Made by a program: the position numbers and the translations under genes
Notes under the pieces: generated by a model
The model's input: only the letters and a program-made list of their open reading frames with translations
What the model was told of the DNA's origin: nothing
The model's database searches: none
Shown: positions 52,516-60,996 of the stretch, piece after piece
Layout: every line of letters starts with the position of its first letter
Numbering within the stretch: position 1 is the first letter of the stretch
Source of the DNA: Caldilineaceae bacterium
Lineage (GTDB): Bacteria; Chloroflexota; Anaerolineae; Caldilineales; Caldilineaceae
DNA: 64,000 nt
Assembly: GCA_026645575.1 (NCBI GenBank)
Contig: JAPKMW010000015.1
Location: 62,001-126,000, forward strand
Direction of reading: 5' to 3'

Positions 52516-54258
52516 TCAAGCATGGGCCAACGCCCCCGGTTGCGTCGCCATCTTTTCCTCTTCATGGGCAATGAAGGGGACGCCAGGGCGACCAGTGGCC
52601 AGGGGTGTGCGATGAAAACTCGTAAAGGTTTTCGAGCCGCCGGCCAGCGTTGCCAGATTCGTGTAGCCAGCCTGGGTCAGAATCCGATAGGCCAGATAGC
52701 TGCGAAAGCCGACCCGGCAGTAGAGAAAGAGCGGCTGGCTACGATCTGGGTTGTCGAGCAACTTGTCCACCCGACTGCGCAGGACGCCAACCGGAATGTT
52801 GATCGCTTCCGGCATGTGCCAGGCCGCGTACTCTTCCTCGCTGCGCACATCGATGATCGTGCCGTTGGCGGTCTTTTCCGGGTACTCTTCGGCGTACCAG
52901 AATTTCACGTCACCGCGCAACAAGTTAGAGGCCACAAAACCTGCCATGTTGATCGGATCTTTGGCCGAACCATAGGGTGGGGCGTAGGCCAGTTCGAGAT
53001 GCTCCAGATCATAGACCGTCATGCCGGCGCGGATGGCGGTGGCAAAGACATCCAGCCGCTTATCAACGCCATCATAGCCCACCACCTGGGCGCCCAGAAT
53101 GCGGCCATTGTCCGGCGCAAAGAGCAATTTGAGGTGCATAGGCGCCGTGCCGGGGTAATAACCGGCGTGGCCGGAGGGATGAATGTAGATTTTCTGGAAG
53201 GGGATGTTGGCGCGACGCAATGTTTTTTCGGAAGCGCCGGTGCAGCCGCCGGTCATCTCAAAGACTTTGAGGATGGCCGTGCCTTGGGTCGATTGATAGG
53301 CGCTGCCCCGCCCAAAGATGTGATCGGCCACAATGCGCCCTTGACGGTTGGCCGGCCCGGCAAGGGGAATGACGGCTGGTTCGCCGGTGACCGTGTCGGT
53401 CACTTCAACCATATCCCCGGCGGCGTAGATGTCCGGGTCAGAGGTGCGTTGGTGGGGATCAACCTTGATGCCGCCGCGCGGGCCAAGTTCCAACCCCGCT
53501 TCCCGCGCCAGGTTCGACGCTGGTCGCACCCCCACCGCCATGATCGCCAGGTCGCTGACCAAGGTCACGCCGTCGCTCAACTTGACCTGAATACGACCAG
53601 CCACATCATCAAATGACTGGGCCGTGACGCCAAGGTGCAAGGTCACGCCGTGGCTCTCCATGTGGTAGGCCAAATCACGCGCCATCTCGGCATCCAGTGG
53701 CGGCACGACCTGCGTTAACATCTCGACCAGATCGACTTGCAGACCGCGCTGCCGCAGCGCTTCGGCAATTTCGACGCCAATGTAGCCGCCGCCGATGACG
53801 ACCGCACTCTGCGCGCCCTGATCAACCACCGCTTTGATGGCGTCCATGTCAGGAATGTTCCGCAGCGTAAAGAGGCGCGGGTGATCAATGCCAGGCAATG
53901 GTGGCCGCACCGGGTTGGCCCCCTGGCAGAGAACCAATTTGTCGTAGTTTTCCTGGTACTCGTTGTCGCTGGCGCGATTGCGCACTGTCACCCATTTGTT
54001 GGCCCGGTCAATCGTCAACACTTCGTGACCCGTGCGCACATCCAGGTTCAAGGACGTTTTCAGACTCTCCGGCGTCTGGAGCAACAGCGCCGCCCGCTCT
54101 TTGATGTCGCCGCCAATGTGATAGGGCAGACCACAGTTGGCAAAAGAGACATATTCGTCCCGCTCCAAGATGATAATTTCAGCTTCTTCGCTCAATCGTC
54201 GAGCACGCGCCGCTGCCGACGCGCCACCGGCCACACCGCCGATAATCACAAGTTTCAT
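52516..54258 (-). CDS. CoA-disulfide reductase with C-terminal rhodanese domain
   Basis: A 580-residue flavoenzyme. Residues 1-445 form a pyridine-nucleotide-disulfide oxidoreductase: FAD motif IIGGVAGGASAAARARR, redox-active Cys42 in SFANCGLPYHIGG, NAD motif VVIGGGYIGVEIAEAL and IYAAGDMVE. The last 120 residues are a rhodanese domain (IIDVRSEEEYAAWHMPEAINIPV) with active Cys near 514 in LYCRVGFRS. Such CoADR-RHD fusions reduce CoA disulfide, polysulfide or CoA persulfide with NAD(P)H. An extended -10 and a leader hairpin lie upstream. Confidence 0.92.
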   Translation of the reverse strand: MKLVIIGGVAGGASAAARARRLSEEAEIIILERDEYVSFANCGLPYHIGGDIKERAALLLQTPESLKTSLNLDVRTGHEVLTIDRANKWVTVRNRASDNEYQENYDKLVLCQGANPVRPPLPGIDHPRLFTLRNIPDMDAIKAVVDQGAQSAVVIGGGYIGVEIAEALRQRGLQVDLVEMLTQVVPPLDAEMARDLAYHMESHGVTLHLGVTAQSFDDVAGRIQVKLSDGVTLVSDLAIMAVGVRPASNLAREAGLELGPRGGIKVDPHQRTSDPDIYAAGDMVEVTDTVTGEPAVIPLAGPANRQGRIVADHIFGRGSAYQSTQGTAILKVFEMTGGCTGASEKTLRRANIPFQKIYIHPSGHAGYYPGTAPMHLKLLFAPDNGRILGAQVVGYDGVDKRLDVFATAIRAGMTVYDLEHLELAYAPPYGSAKDPINMAGFVASNLLRGDVKFWYAEEYPEKTANGTIIDVRSEEEYAAWHMPEAINIPVGVLRSRVDKLLDNPDRSQPLFLYCRVGFRSYLAYRILTQAGYTNLATLAGGSKTFTSFHRTPLATGRPGVPFIAHEEEKMATQPGALAHA

Positions 54259-54292
54259 GAGACTACTCCGTTCATTTGATCAATGCAGATGG

Positions 54293-54330
54293 CGTGACAG
54301 GCGCCGGTGTCAAGCCCCGCGCCTGTCACG
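54293..54330. promoter_or_regulatory. Leader hairpin of the CoA-disulfide reductase gene
   Basis: CGTGACAGGCGC and GCGCCTGTCACG are exact complements with a 14-nt loop. It lies between the predicted transcription start (about 54335) and the ATG at 54258, so it may be an operator or an mRNA structure. Confidence 0.55.
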
Positions 54331-54341
54331 TTGTCTCTGCT

Positions 54342-54347
54342 ATTATA
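54342..54347 (-). promoter_or_regulatory. Extended -10 element
   Basis: TGGTATAAT on the minus strand, a perfect -10 with the TGn extension; no good -35 at 17 bp. It would drive the CoA-disulfide reductase gene. Confidence 0.5.
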
Positions 54348-54416
54348 CCAGCAACGGTGTAAAAACGCTCATCTTGTGATTTAATTCACATAGAATTTTC
54401 CCGGTCTGGCGCTCTC

Positions 54417-54662
54417 TTAGACGGCGACTGGCGCCATACTCTGCTCAACCGCTGATTGTTCGCTGCTGACCGATGCTGCTTCAGGCACAATCAGCATGAG
54501 TGCGAGGTAGATCAAAATTGGACTGCCGATGCCGATGAGGGGTGGCACTGCAAAGGCGACACGGACCAATGTTGGATCAATGTCAAAATAATGCGCCAGT
54601 CCGCCACAGACCCCGGCCAACTTGCGGTCACTGCGGCTGCGGTAGAGATGTTTGTTTGTCAT
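54417..54662 (-). CDS. PspC domain membrane protein
   Basis: An 81-residue PspC protein. LYRSRSDRKLAGVCGGLAHYFDIDPTLVRVAF is the hallmark of the family, followed by one or two membrane segments (AVPPLIGIGSPILIYLALMLIVP) and a short Ser/Glu tail. PspC proteins take part in the envelope phage-shock response; here it stands alone without pspA. ATG 54662 is chosen because GGAG lies 8 nt upstream and the family begins there. Confidence 0.92.
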   Translation of the reverse strand: MTNKHLYRSRSDRKLAGVCGGLAHYFDIDPTLVRVAFAVPPLIGIGSPILIYLALMLIVPEAASVSSEQSAVEQSMAPVAV

Positions 54663-54796
54663 GGTGTAACTCCTTTTGTCAATGGAATTTGTTCTGTATC
54701 TGACAATACGCAGCGTAGGACAAAAAGGCATCAACCAGTTGATGCGTACGCGCCTGGCTTATGAACCAGGGTAACACACCCCTGTTCGCCGCTTCC

Positions 54797-56281
54797 TCAA
54801 CCATGTTCGCCAAAGCGGACATTCTGATCCAGCGGATAGATCGGTCGCGGCACGGCTTGCCAAGGGAATTGCTCCAGGTGGGACATGGTCGGCCCCAGCG
54901 TATCGACACGGATGATGGTGGCGGTCATGTCAGCGTAATATTGAAAATTGCTGGCCGTCTTCATCACCACCATCTTGGCCTGGGCCGGCTCAATGCCAAA
55001 GTGACGATAGACCACCGGGTGATTGCCGCCGATGCCCTCATGTTCGCTGACGACAATTTTGATGGCGCCCGCTTCCAGCAGCACGGCGCGACCCATGTTA
55101 AAGGACTCCATGCCCACCACTTCGGCCTCAATCCGCCCGCCGCCAATAGCCGCAACCCTGGCCGTGACCGGCACCGGTTGATGGAAGGCCGTCGCCAGTT
55201 TGCCACCCAACTGGGCCGTGATCGTGCTGCCGATGCCGGCGTTGATCGCCTGGGCCACAGTTTCGGCATCGACGATTGGCACAAGCGCGGTCTGGTTGAC
55301 CTGTTGGCGCAACAATTCTCGCAGAATGTGGGTGCTATCCCCCGGCGCGCCGCCAAAGACGCTGTCGCCGGTATCGGAGAGGAGCACCACGCCCCGTTCG
55401 GCGGCGACGGCTTGCTCGACGGCCTGGGCCACCGGAATGCTCTCGTAAACCCAAAATTGATCACGCATCTCCCAGACCATGCGGGCATGTTCATCGGCCA
55501 GCCGCTCGGCCAGCGCTTGATCGTTGTTGGTGATGACCACTGTCGCCCAGCCGCCCTCCGGCACATCGAGCCAGGGCTGCATGGGGAAGGGGGAAACGCT
55601 GACCACGCCGGGCATGGTTTCGTACTCGCGGGCGCGATCAAACCAGGCCTTCATCGGCCCGCTACTGGTGAGAAATTGCTCCTGGTGGGCGAGCATGGGA
55701 ATTTTGCGCCAGGCCATCGTCGGCTTAATGTCGCCGCGGAGGATGGCAAAGAGTTGATGCGCGGCCAGCTTGCCCGTCTCAAAAGGCAGGTGGGGCTGGG
55801 TGCGATGAGCGACCATGCCGGTCATCAGCGCCATCATCCGTTGGGTCACGTTGCCATGATGGTCCAGCGGGCAGACAATCGGCACATCCGGCCCCAACAC
55901 CCGCCGCGCCGCCGCCAGCAGATAGCCTTCGACATCGGGGTCGTTGTCCGCCGCCGCGGCGCCATGTTGGCTAAAGAAAAAGCCATCGACCGGCAGCACG
56001 CGCTGGAGACCAGTGACGAGCTTCTCTTCCAGAAAGAGCAAGGTCTCGGCGGTCAACGCACCGTGCGCCCCGCCCCAGGCTTGCACCACCGGCAGCGGCG
56101 TATAATCGAGCTTTTCTTCTGCCGCTGCGGCGAGAAAGCCGCCCACCGGCCCGACATTGTGCATCTTGTCAAGAATTTCCTGACCTTCATACAGGCCAAA
56201 CGAACGAAAGGTGTCGATAGTGGTAGGGCTGGGGGTGAAGCTCCCGGTCTCTTGCCCAATATGGGCGATGGCAATACGCAT
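54797..56281 (-). CDS. M81 family metallopeptidase (MlrC-like)
   Basis: About 494 residues matching the MlrC/DUF1485 family over its length: MRIAIAHIGQETGSFTPSPT, FFFSQHGAAAADNDPDVEGYLL, CPLDHHGNVTQRMM, TQPHLPFETGKLAA and LLSDTGDSVFGGAPGDSTHILREL. The His and Asp residues in QHGAAA and DHHGN are likely zinc ligands. MlrC cleaves linearised microcystin in one pathway, but most homologues have unknown substrates. ATG 56281 follows GAGGAG; a TTG upstream is in frame. Confidence 0.9.
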   Translation of the reverse strand: MRIAIAHIGQETGSFTPSPTTIDTFRSFGLYEGQEILDKMHNVGPVGGFLAAAAEEKLDYTPLPVVQAWGGAHGALTAETLLFLEEKLVTGLQRVLPVDGFFFSQHGAAAADNDPDVEGYLLAAARRVLGPDVPIVCPLDHHGNVTQRMMALMTGMVAHRTQPHLPFETGKLAAHQLFAILRGDIKPTMAWRKIPMLAHQEQFLTSSGPMKAWFDRAREYETMPGVVSVSPFPMQPWLDVPEGGWATVVITNNDQALAERLADEHARMVWEMRDQFWVYESIPVAQAVEQAVAAERGVVLLSDTGDSVFGGAPGDSTHILRELLRQQVNQTALVPIVDAETVAQAINAGIGSTITAQLGGKLATAFHQPVPVTARVAAIGGGRIEAEVVGMESFNMGRAVLLEAGAIKIVVSEHEGIGGNHPVVYRHFGIEPAQAKMVVMKTASNFQYYADMTATIIRVDTLGPTMSHLEQFPWQAVPRPIYPLDQNVRFGEHG

Positions 56282-56374
56282 AGCTCTCCTCAATTTCGAT
56301 GATTTGATTGAATAATGATTCCACTGAAAGGGGGATGGCTAGTAAGTGTTCGTAACAATATAAATTACTACACT

Positions 56375-56433
56375 GCTCTCAGCGAGTCCGTGACTCGCAA
56401 CCGGCCAGGGCGAGTCACGGACTCGCTGAGAGC
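56375..56433 (+). terminator. Perfect 24-bp hairpin built from two palindromic cores
   Basis: Arms 56375-56398 and 56410-56433 are exact complements around 11 nt, each containing the GCGAGTC(A/C)CG(T/G)GACTCGC core. It is followed by GTTTTTA on the plus strand, so it resembles a plus-strand terminator although the neighbouring genes are on the minus strand. Confidence 0.6.
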
Positions 56434-56481
56434 GTTTTTACTTATTCATTGACGAACCCCAACCGCCGTTCTTGGTTTGTT

Positions 56482-57042
56482 CTATCCCTTAGCGACTAAT
56501 GAAAAGGTGGCAATTTCCCGCCACGCTGGATCATCTGGCCCGCGTTGCATCAGTGCTAACCGCTCAATTGGTGCCGACCAATGTCCGGTCTGCCATTCAC
56601 TCTGCTGTAACTCTTCCACCATCTGGCGCGCCGCCGACCCTTTCAGCCGCATCGCCAGCGTCAAGTGCGGTGTAAAGTGGCGATGTTTGTCCCGCCCCAG
56701 CACCTCCAGCAGCGCCGAACGCACCGCCAAGAGCGCCGGCGTCACTGCCACTTGCAGATAGATCACGGGCCGATCCGCTGGTGGAAAGGTGGCAATGCCG
56801 CCCAGCGCCAACGCAAAGGGCTGCAATTCGCGTTGGCTGGCTTGTAACCGTGCAATTGTCTCTGTTTCATTCGCTGGCGTAGCCAAGCCGCCCCGCCAAT
56901 AAGTGCCGACCAGCGTAACATGGGGCGCGGTAATGCGGGCCGTCACCGGATCGTACTGTTCCCGCAGCGCCTGGATGCGATTGGCAAGGTCGCCTTGGGG
57001 AAAAGCGCCAACGAAGATGCGATAGTCCTGATTTTGTGGCAT
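56482..57042 (-). CDS. 2'-5' RNA ligase family / cyclic phosphodiesterase-like protein
   Basis: A 186-residue protein of the 2H phosphoesterase superfamily. The two catalytic HxT motifs are H41-V-T43 (APHVTLVGTYW) and H126-L-T128 (TPHLTLAM). Bacterial LigT/ThpR proteins show RNA ligase or cyclic phosphodiesterase activity in vitro. The gene starts 2 bp after the GH4 gene, so the two are co-transcribed, but no functional link is evident. Confidence 0.9.
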   Translation of the reverse strand: MPQNQDYRIFVGAFPQGDLANRIQALREQYDPVTARITAPHVTLVGTYWRGGLATPANETETIARLQASQRELQPFALALGGIATFPPADRPVIYLQVAVTPALLAVRSALLEVLGRDKHRHFTPHLTLAMRLKGSAARQMVEELQQSEWQTGHWSAPIERLALMQRGPDDPAWREIATFSLVAKG

Positions 57043-57044
57043 GG

Positions 57045-58436
57045 TTACCGCCAGAACTGCGGCAGATATTCACGGTAACTCTCCAAATAATCCGCTAAAA
57101 TCGCTTGTGCCGCCTCAATATCATCCACCACCGGGTCGAGCAGCAGACATTGCAACGCCGCCTGCCGATCGCCATGCACCGCCGCATCAACGGCCAGGCG
57201 CGCCACCGTGGTCTCACGGCGACAAAGTTCGGCAATCCCCTCTGGTAAGGCGCCCAACGTGAGCGGCTGAATGCCGGCGCCGTTGCTGAACCCTGGCGTC
57301 TCGACAATCGCGCCAACCGGCAAGTTGGCAATCTGCCCCCGATTTGGCAAGTTGACCGCCAGGTGATAATGCTGCCCGGCGCCGGCAATGCTTTCGATCA
57401 CCTCTAGCGCCCCTTCACTATCTGAGGCGGCTAACGCGTCAATCGAAGCTGTACCGGCGGCCATAGCGGCAATCTCTTGCAACCGGTTTTCGCGCCGCTG
57501 GTTGTTGACCGCCCAACGGTAGAGCGCAACGTTATACTTTTCCCACGGCTTGGTGACGGGGTTACTAAGCCAGGGCAAATATTCACACATATGTTGATCA
57601 CCTGGCACCGGCAGCCGACCAAAGGCATGAAACATGCGCGTCGTCAACGGCTCAAAATCGGCGGAGTGCCGTTGCCACCGTTCACGCACCAGCGGATAGA
57701 GATCAGCACCGGTGCGTTTGTCGCGAATGTCGAGCATCCAGGTGAAGTGATTGAGACCTGCCGCTTTGATGTCAATGAGCGGCAAGGTTTGGCGGATCAC
57801 CTGCCCCATCTTCGGCCAGATGTCGGGGTCGGCGTTGGTGTTGATAATGCCCGGCGGCACGGTAATGCCCAACTCGTCGGCCAGGGTCAAGCCGACCAAG
57901 CCAAAACCTTCCTTGACTTGGTGACACAGTCCCACCACCTTGATTTTGCTATAGCGAGCAATGGCGTCGCAGACGCGGATCATGGGGTTGGAGTAGTTGA
58001 CAAACCAGGCGTCGGGGCAGGCTTCCTCCATATCATGGGCAATTTCCAGCACCGGACCTACGTTGCGCAAGGTGTGGGCTAAGCCGCCTGGCCCGCCATT
58101 TTCGGCATAGGGTTGGCGCACGCCATGTTTACGGGTGATCTCAAAGTCGCGCTGCCACAGTTCTTCACGCGGATTAACTTCAATTGCCGACACAACAAAA
58201 TGGGCATCGGGCAAAGCATCGCGGTGGTGCGTGTAGGTCGTGATGGTCATGTCGGCGGCCCACTCCCGATTGAGACGCGCCGCCAATCGACCCATCAATG
58301 CGACCCGTTCGGCGTTGCGATCCACTAGCGCAATCTGACTGCCGCGCAGTTGTTCACTTTTCATGAGGGCAGCAATCGTATTCAGGCCGAAACTGGCGCT
58401 GCCCGCACCAATCACGACGATTTTGCTTGGAAGCAT
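57045..58436 (-). CDS. GH4 family glycosidase, alpha-galactosidase/galacturonidase type
   Basis: A 463-residue NAD- and metal-dependent GH4 enzyme. The NAD motif is KIVVIGAGSASFG, the middle region has VNYSNPMIRVCDAI and GLCHQ (Cys and His bind Mn2+), and GLNHFTWMLDIRD completes the active site. The CHQ form and AGLNHF are typical of non-phosphorylated-substrate members such as alpha-galactosidase, alpha-glucosidase or alpha-galacturonidase; sequence does not settle which. It reads divergently from the amidohydrolase gene across a 360-bp spacer. Confidence 0.92.
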   Translation of the reverse strand: MLPSKIVVIGAGSASFGLNTIAALMKSEQLRGSQIALVDRNAERVALMGRLAARLNREWAADMTITTYTHHRDALPDAHFVVSAIEVNPREELWQRDFEITRKHGVRQPYAENGGPGGLAHTLRNVGPVLEIAHDMEEACPDAWFVNYSNPMIRVCDAIARYSKIKVVGLCHQVKEGFGLVGLTLADELGITVPPGIINTNADPDIWPKMGQVIRQTLPLIDIKAAGLNHFTWMLDIRDKRTGADLYPLVRERWQRHSADFEPLTTRMFHAFGRLPVPGDQHMCEYLPWLSNPVTKPWEKYNVALYRWAVNNQRRENRLQEIAAMAAGTASIDALAASDSEGALEVIESIAGAGQHYHLAVNLPNRGQIANLPVGAIVETPGFSNGAGIQPLTLGALPEGIAELCRRETTVARLAVDAAVHGDRQAALQCLLLDPVVDDIEAAQAILADYLESYREYLPQFWR

Positions 58437-58522
58437 AGCTCATCTCCAAATCTTGGTATATGCTGATGAAAGAATTACCATCATTATACATCTTGACCTC
58501 AATTTATCCATTTGCCTAAAAA

Positions 58523-58642
58523 TTGGGTGCGCCGAAAAAATGGCGAGTTTCGTCCGAACCGCAAGCGTTAGCGAGCAGAAAGCGCCGCTCGCTAACGCTT
58601 GCGGTTCGGATAGAGGGGGTACCCCAATCGGGACGCACCCAA
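58523..58642. mobile_element. MITE-like nested inverted repeat, 120 bp
   Basis: Outer ends TTGGGTGCG (58523-58531) and CGCACCCAA (58634-58642) enclose a perfect 24-bp stem (58553-58576 and 58587-58610, loop 10). It occupies the divergent spacer of the GH4 and amidohydrolase genes. A second small hairpin, AACACGGAT/ATCCGTGTT, follows at about 58670-58700. Confidence 0.65.
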
Positions 58643-58750
58643 AAAACAGTGAACACGGATAGGAAGGAACACGGATAAATGATGAACAGATCCGTGTTAC
58701 CTAATAATTTGTTGCGTAAAAGCGGAGATGCCAAAGTTCCCCTTTCCAGG

Positions 58751-58756
58751 TATAAT
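58751..58756 (+). promoter_or_regulatory. Possible -10 box of the amidohydrolase gene
   Basis: TATAAT, 41 bp before the ATG at 58798. No convincing -35 box at the proper distance. Confidence 0.4.
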
Positions 58757-58797
58757 AACCAGACACGCAACACGAATCACGAGTAAGGAAATGTTTC

Positions 58798-59862
58798 ATG
58801 CCCAAAGAATATCCGATTGTTGATGTAGACATCCATCCCGGCATCCCGGCCAAGTACATTGGTCATCGCCTGGCGCAGCCGTGGCGAATGCGGTTTGACT
58901 CAGGTAGCCGTGGCTCCGGCACGCTGGGCTATTGGAATCCCAATGGTGTCAATCGCCCTGACGCTATCCTGGAAGATGGTAGCCGGGTAGAAGATAGCCC
59001 GACCGCCCTTGCCACCCATCTGCTTGATCCGTTTGCGCTGGATATTGGCATTCTCAACACCGGTTCCGTGTTACATCTGGGCCTCTCGCCGGAGCCGGAC
59101 TATGCCGCAGCGCTCATTGCAGCCATGAATGATGCGCTAATTGAAGAGTGGTTGCCGGTTGATCCTCGGTATCGCGCCTCGCTTGCCATCTATCCCAATG
59201 ACCCGGAACTGGCGGTGCGCGAGATTCATCGCCTGGGCGATCATCCGGGTGTTGTCCAGGTCATCATGCCCAGCGCCGCACGGATGCCCTATGGTCAGCG
59301 CTACTACCACCCGATCTATGCCGCCGCCGTCGAACATGGCTTGCCCGTGGCGATCCACCCCGGTACGGAAGGGGTGGGCCTCTCTGGCCCGCCAACCAAT
59401 GTAGGCTACCCGACCAGCTATTTTGAATGGCACACCAGCTTGGTTTGCAGTTACATTGCCCATCTAACGAGTCTGGTGACGGAGGGGGTTTTCACCAAAT
59501 TTCCTGATCTGACCTTTGTCATGTTGGAAGGGGGCGTCTCCTGGTTGCCGCCGATCCTCTGGCGTTTTGACAAGAACTGGAAGGCGCTGCGCATGACCAC
59601 GCCGTGGGTGGATCGCCTACCCAGCGAAATTGTAACCGAGCATGTTCGCTTTAGCACCCAGCCCATTGAAGAGCCGGAAGATACCAAACACTTTCATGCC
59701 ATCCTGGAGATGTTCGACGCCGAACGCATGCTCATGTTCGCCACTGACTACCCCCACTGGGACGGGGACACGCCCGATTTCACCGCTCGCGCTTTCCCCA
59801 AAGCCATGCGCCCGGCGATTATGGGTGGGAATGCTCAGGCGGTTTATCGGCTGGCTATGTGA
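58798..59862 (+). CDS. Amidohydrolase family protein (Amidohydro_2, ACMSD-like)
   Basis: A 354-residue metal-dependent TIM-barrel protein. The first strand carries DVDIHPG in place of the usual HxH; later motifs are PVAIHPGTEG (His ligand), FVMLEGGVSWLPPILWRFDKNW and FATDYPHWDGD (catalytic Asp). These match the decarboxylase/hydrolase branch that includes ACMSD and gamma-resorcylate decarboxylase. Substrate unknown. AGGAAATGTTTC precedes the ATG. It is the first of several plus-strand genes. Confidence 0.88.
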   Translation: MPKEYPIVDVDIHPGIPAKYIGHRLAQPWRMRFDSGSRGSGTLGYWNPNGVNRPDAILEDGSRVEDSPTALATHLLDPFALDIGILNTGSVLHLGLSPEPDYAAALIAAMNDALIEEWLPVDPRYRASLAIYPNDPELAVREIHRLGDHPGVVQVIMPSAARMPYGQRYYHPIYAAAVEHGLPVAIHPGTEGVGLSGPPTNVGYPTSYFEWHTSLVCSYIAHLTSLVTEGVFTKFPDLTFVMLEGGVSWLPPILWRFDKNWKALRMTTPWVDRLPSEIVTEHVRFSTQPIEEPEDTKHFHAILEMFDAERMLMFATDYPHWDGDTPDFTARAFPKAMRPAIMGGNAQAVYRLAM

Positions 59863-59890
59863 TCCCACTGCTTGCCAACCGGCTCCTTGC

Positions 59891-60061
59891 AAGTCCGTGA
59901 CTCGCCCTGGTTTTTGTACGCTCCCGGCGAGTCCATGACTCGCCCTGGTTTTTGTACGCTCCCGGCGAGTCCATGACTCGCCCTGGTTTTTGTACGCTCC
60001 CGGCGAGTCCGTGACTCGCCCTGGTTTTTGTACGCTCCCGGCGAGTCCGTGACTCGCCCTG
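59891..60061. repeat. 38-bp tandem array, 4.5 copies
   Basis: Units start at 59891, 59929, 59967, 60005 and 60043, exactly 38 bp apart. Each holds GAGTCC(G/A)TGACTCGC followed by CCTGGTTTTTGTACGCTCCC. The first unit is partly degenerate. Confidence 0.93.
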
Positions 60062-60106
60062 ACCTGTTATAAATTACGCGTATTTCTGTGCCAAAATTTG
60101 TGGCAA

Positions 60107-60225
60107 GTGAACTGGTGCGAGTCACGGACTCGCGAGGAGCGGGAGGGGTGAACTAGTGCGAGTCACGGACTCGCGAGGAGCGGGAGGGGTGAACTGGTGC
60201 GAGTCACGGACTCGTAAGGAGCGGG
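60107..60225. repeat. 41-bp tandem array, about 2.9 copies
   Basis: Units start at 60107, 60148 and 60189, exactly 41 bp apart. Each holds GCGAGTCACGGACTCG(C/T), the same core in the opposite orientation to the 38-bp array, but with unrelated spacer sequence. Confidence 0.92.
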
Positions 60226-60256
60226 GTTTGCGCTTTTGTGCTGGTAAAGGTCTCGT

Positions 60257-60898
60257 ATGGCTGATTTGTTTTTTGAACCACTAACCGAAGCCCGTCTGTT
60301 GGAAGGTGTAGCCATCCTGACAGCGCAGGATGCCGACTTGGCCGCGATTGTCCATCGCTGGGGGCCGCCGCCATTGTGGGCGCGGGAACCGGGCTTTCCC
60401 ACGCTGGTGCATATTATCTTGGAACAGCAGGTGTCGCTGGCTTCGGCGCGGGCGGCTTTTGATCGGCTGCTGGCCGTGGCGACGCCGTTGACGCCCACAC
60501 GTTTTCTCGAATTGGATGATGAGACGCTGCGTGCGGTTGGTTTCAGTCGCCAAAAGGCCGGCTATAGTCGCCATCTAGCACAAGCCATTATCACTGGTGC
60601 ATTCAATATTGATGGGTTGCTGACGGCGCCCGATGAAACCGCACGCGCTGCGTTGGTAGCGCGCAAAGGCATTGGGCCGTGGACGGCGGATATTTATCTG
60701 CTCATGTGTCTGGGGCGACCAGATGTCTGGCCCGTGGGCGATCTGGCGTTGCAAGTGGCGATGCAAACGATCAAAGGACTGGCGCAGCGGCCAACAGTGG
60801 TTGAGATGGAAACATTAGCGGAAGGGTGGCGACCCTGGCGGGCGGTGGCGGCACGACTCTTGTGGCATCATTACTTGCGGGAACGGGGCTTACCATAA
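60257..60898 (+). CDS. AlkA-like DNA-3-methyladenine glycosylase
   Basis: A 213-residue HhH-GPD base-excision enzyme. The core begins with FPTLVHIILEQQVSLASARAAFDRL, the helix-hairpin-helix is LVARKGIGPWTADIYLL (133-149) and the catalytic Asp162 lies in VWPVGDLALQ. There is no iron-sulfur cysteine cluster, and the N-terminal domain is short. It would remove alkylated purines from DNA. It stands alone downstream of the repeat arrays. Confidence 0.9.
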   Translation: MADLFFEPLTEARLLEGVAILTAQDADLAAIVHRWGPPPLWAREPGFPTLVHIILEQQVSLASARAAFDRLLAVATPLTPTRFLELDDETLRAVGFSRQKAGYSRHLAQAIITGAFNIDGLLTAPDETARAALVARKGIGPWTADIYLLMCLGRPDVWPVGDLALQVAMQTIKGLAQRPTVVEMETLAEGWRPWRAVAARLLWHHYLRERGLP

Positions 60899-60996
60899 GC
60901 CAGAGTCCACTCCTGGGTGGTGGTATTGGTGGCTACAATGGCAGGAATGAACTCTGTTCCTACCTATTGTAAGGGCAAAGCCAAACTTATTCAACT

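Noticed and set aside
54761..56302. Open frame of 513 codons on the plus strand
   Set aside because: Antisense to the M81 peptidase gene, which has full family similarity; no family motif in the antisense frame.
59844..60125. Protein with repeated SPGAYKNQGESRT-like units
   Set aside because: The repeats are only a translation of the 38-bp DNA array; no start signal.
59891..60225. CRISPR array
   Set aside because: The units are identical across their full length, so there are no variable spacers, and no cas gene is nearby.
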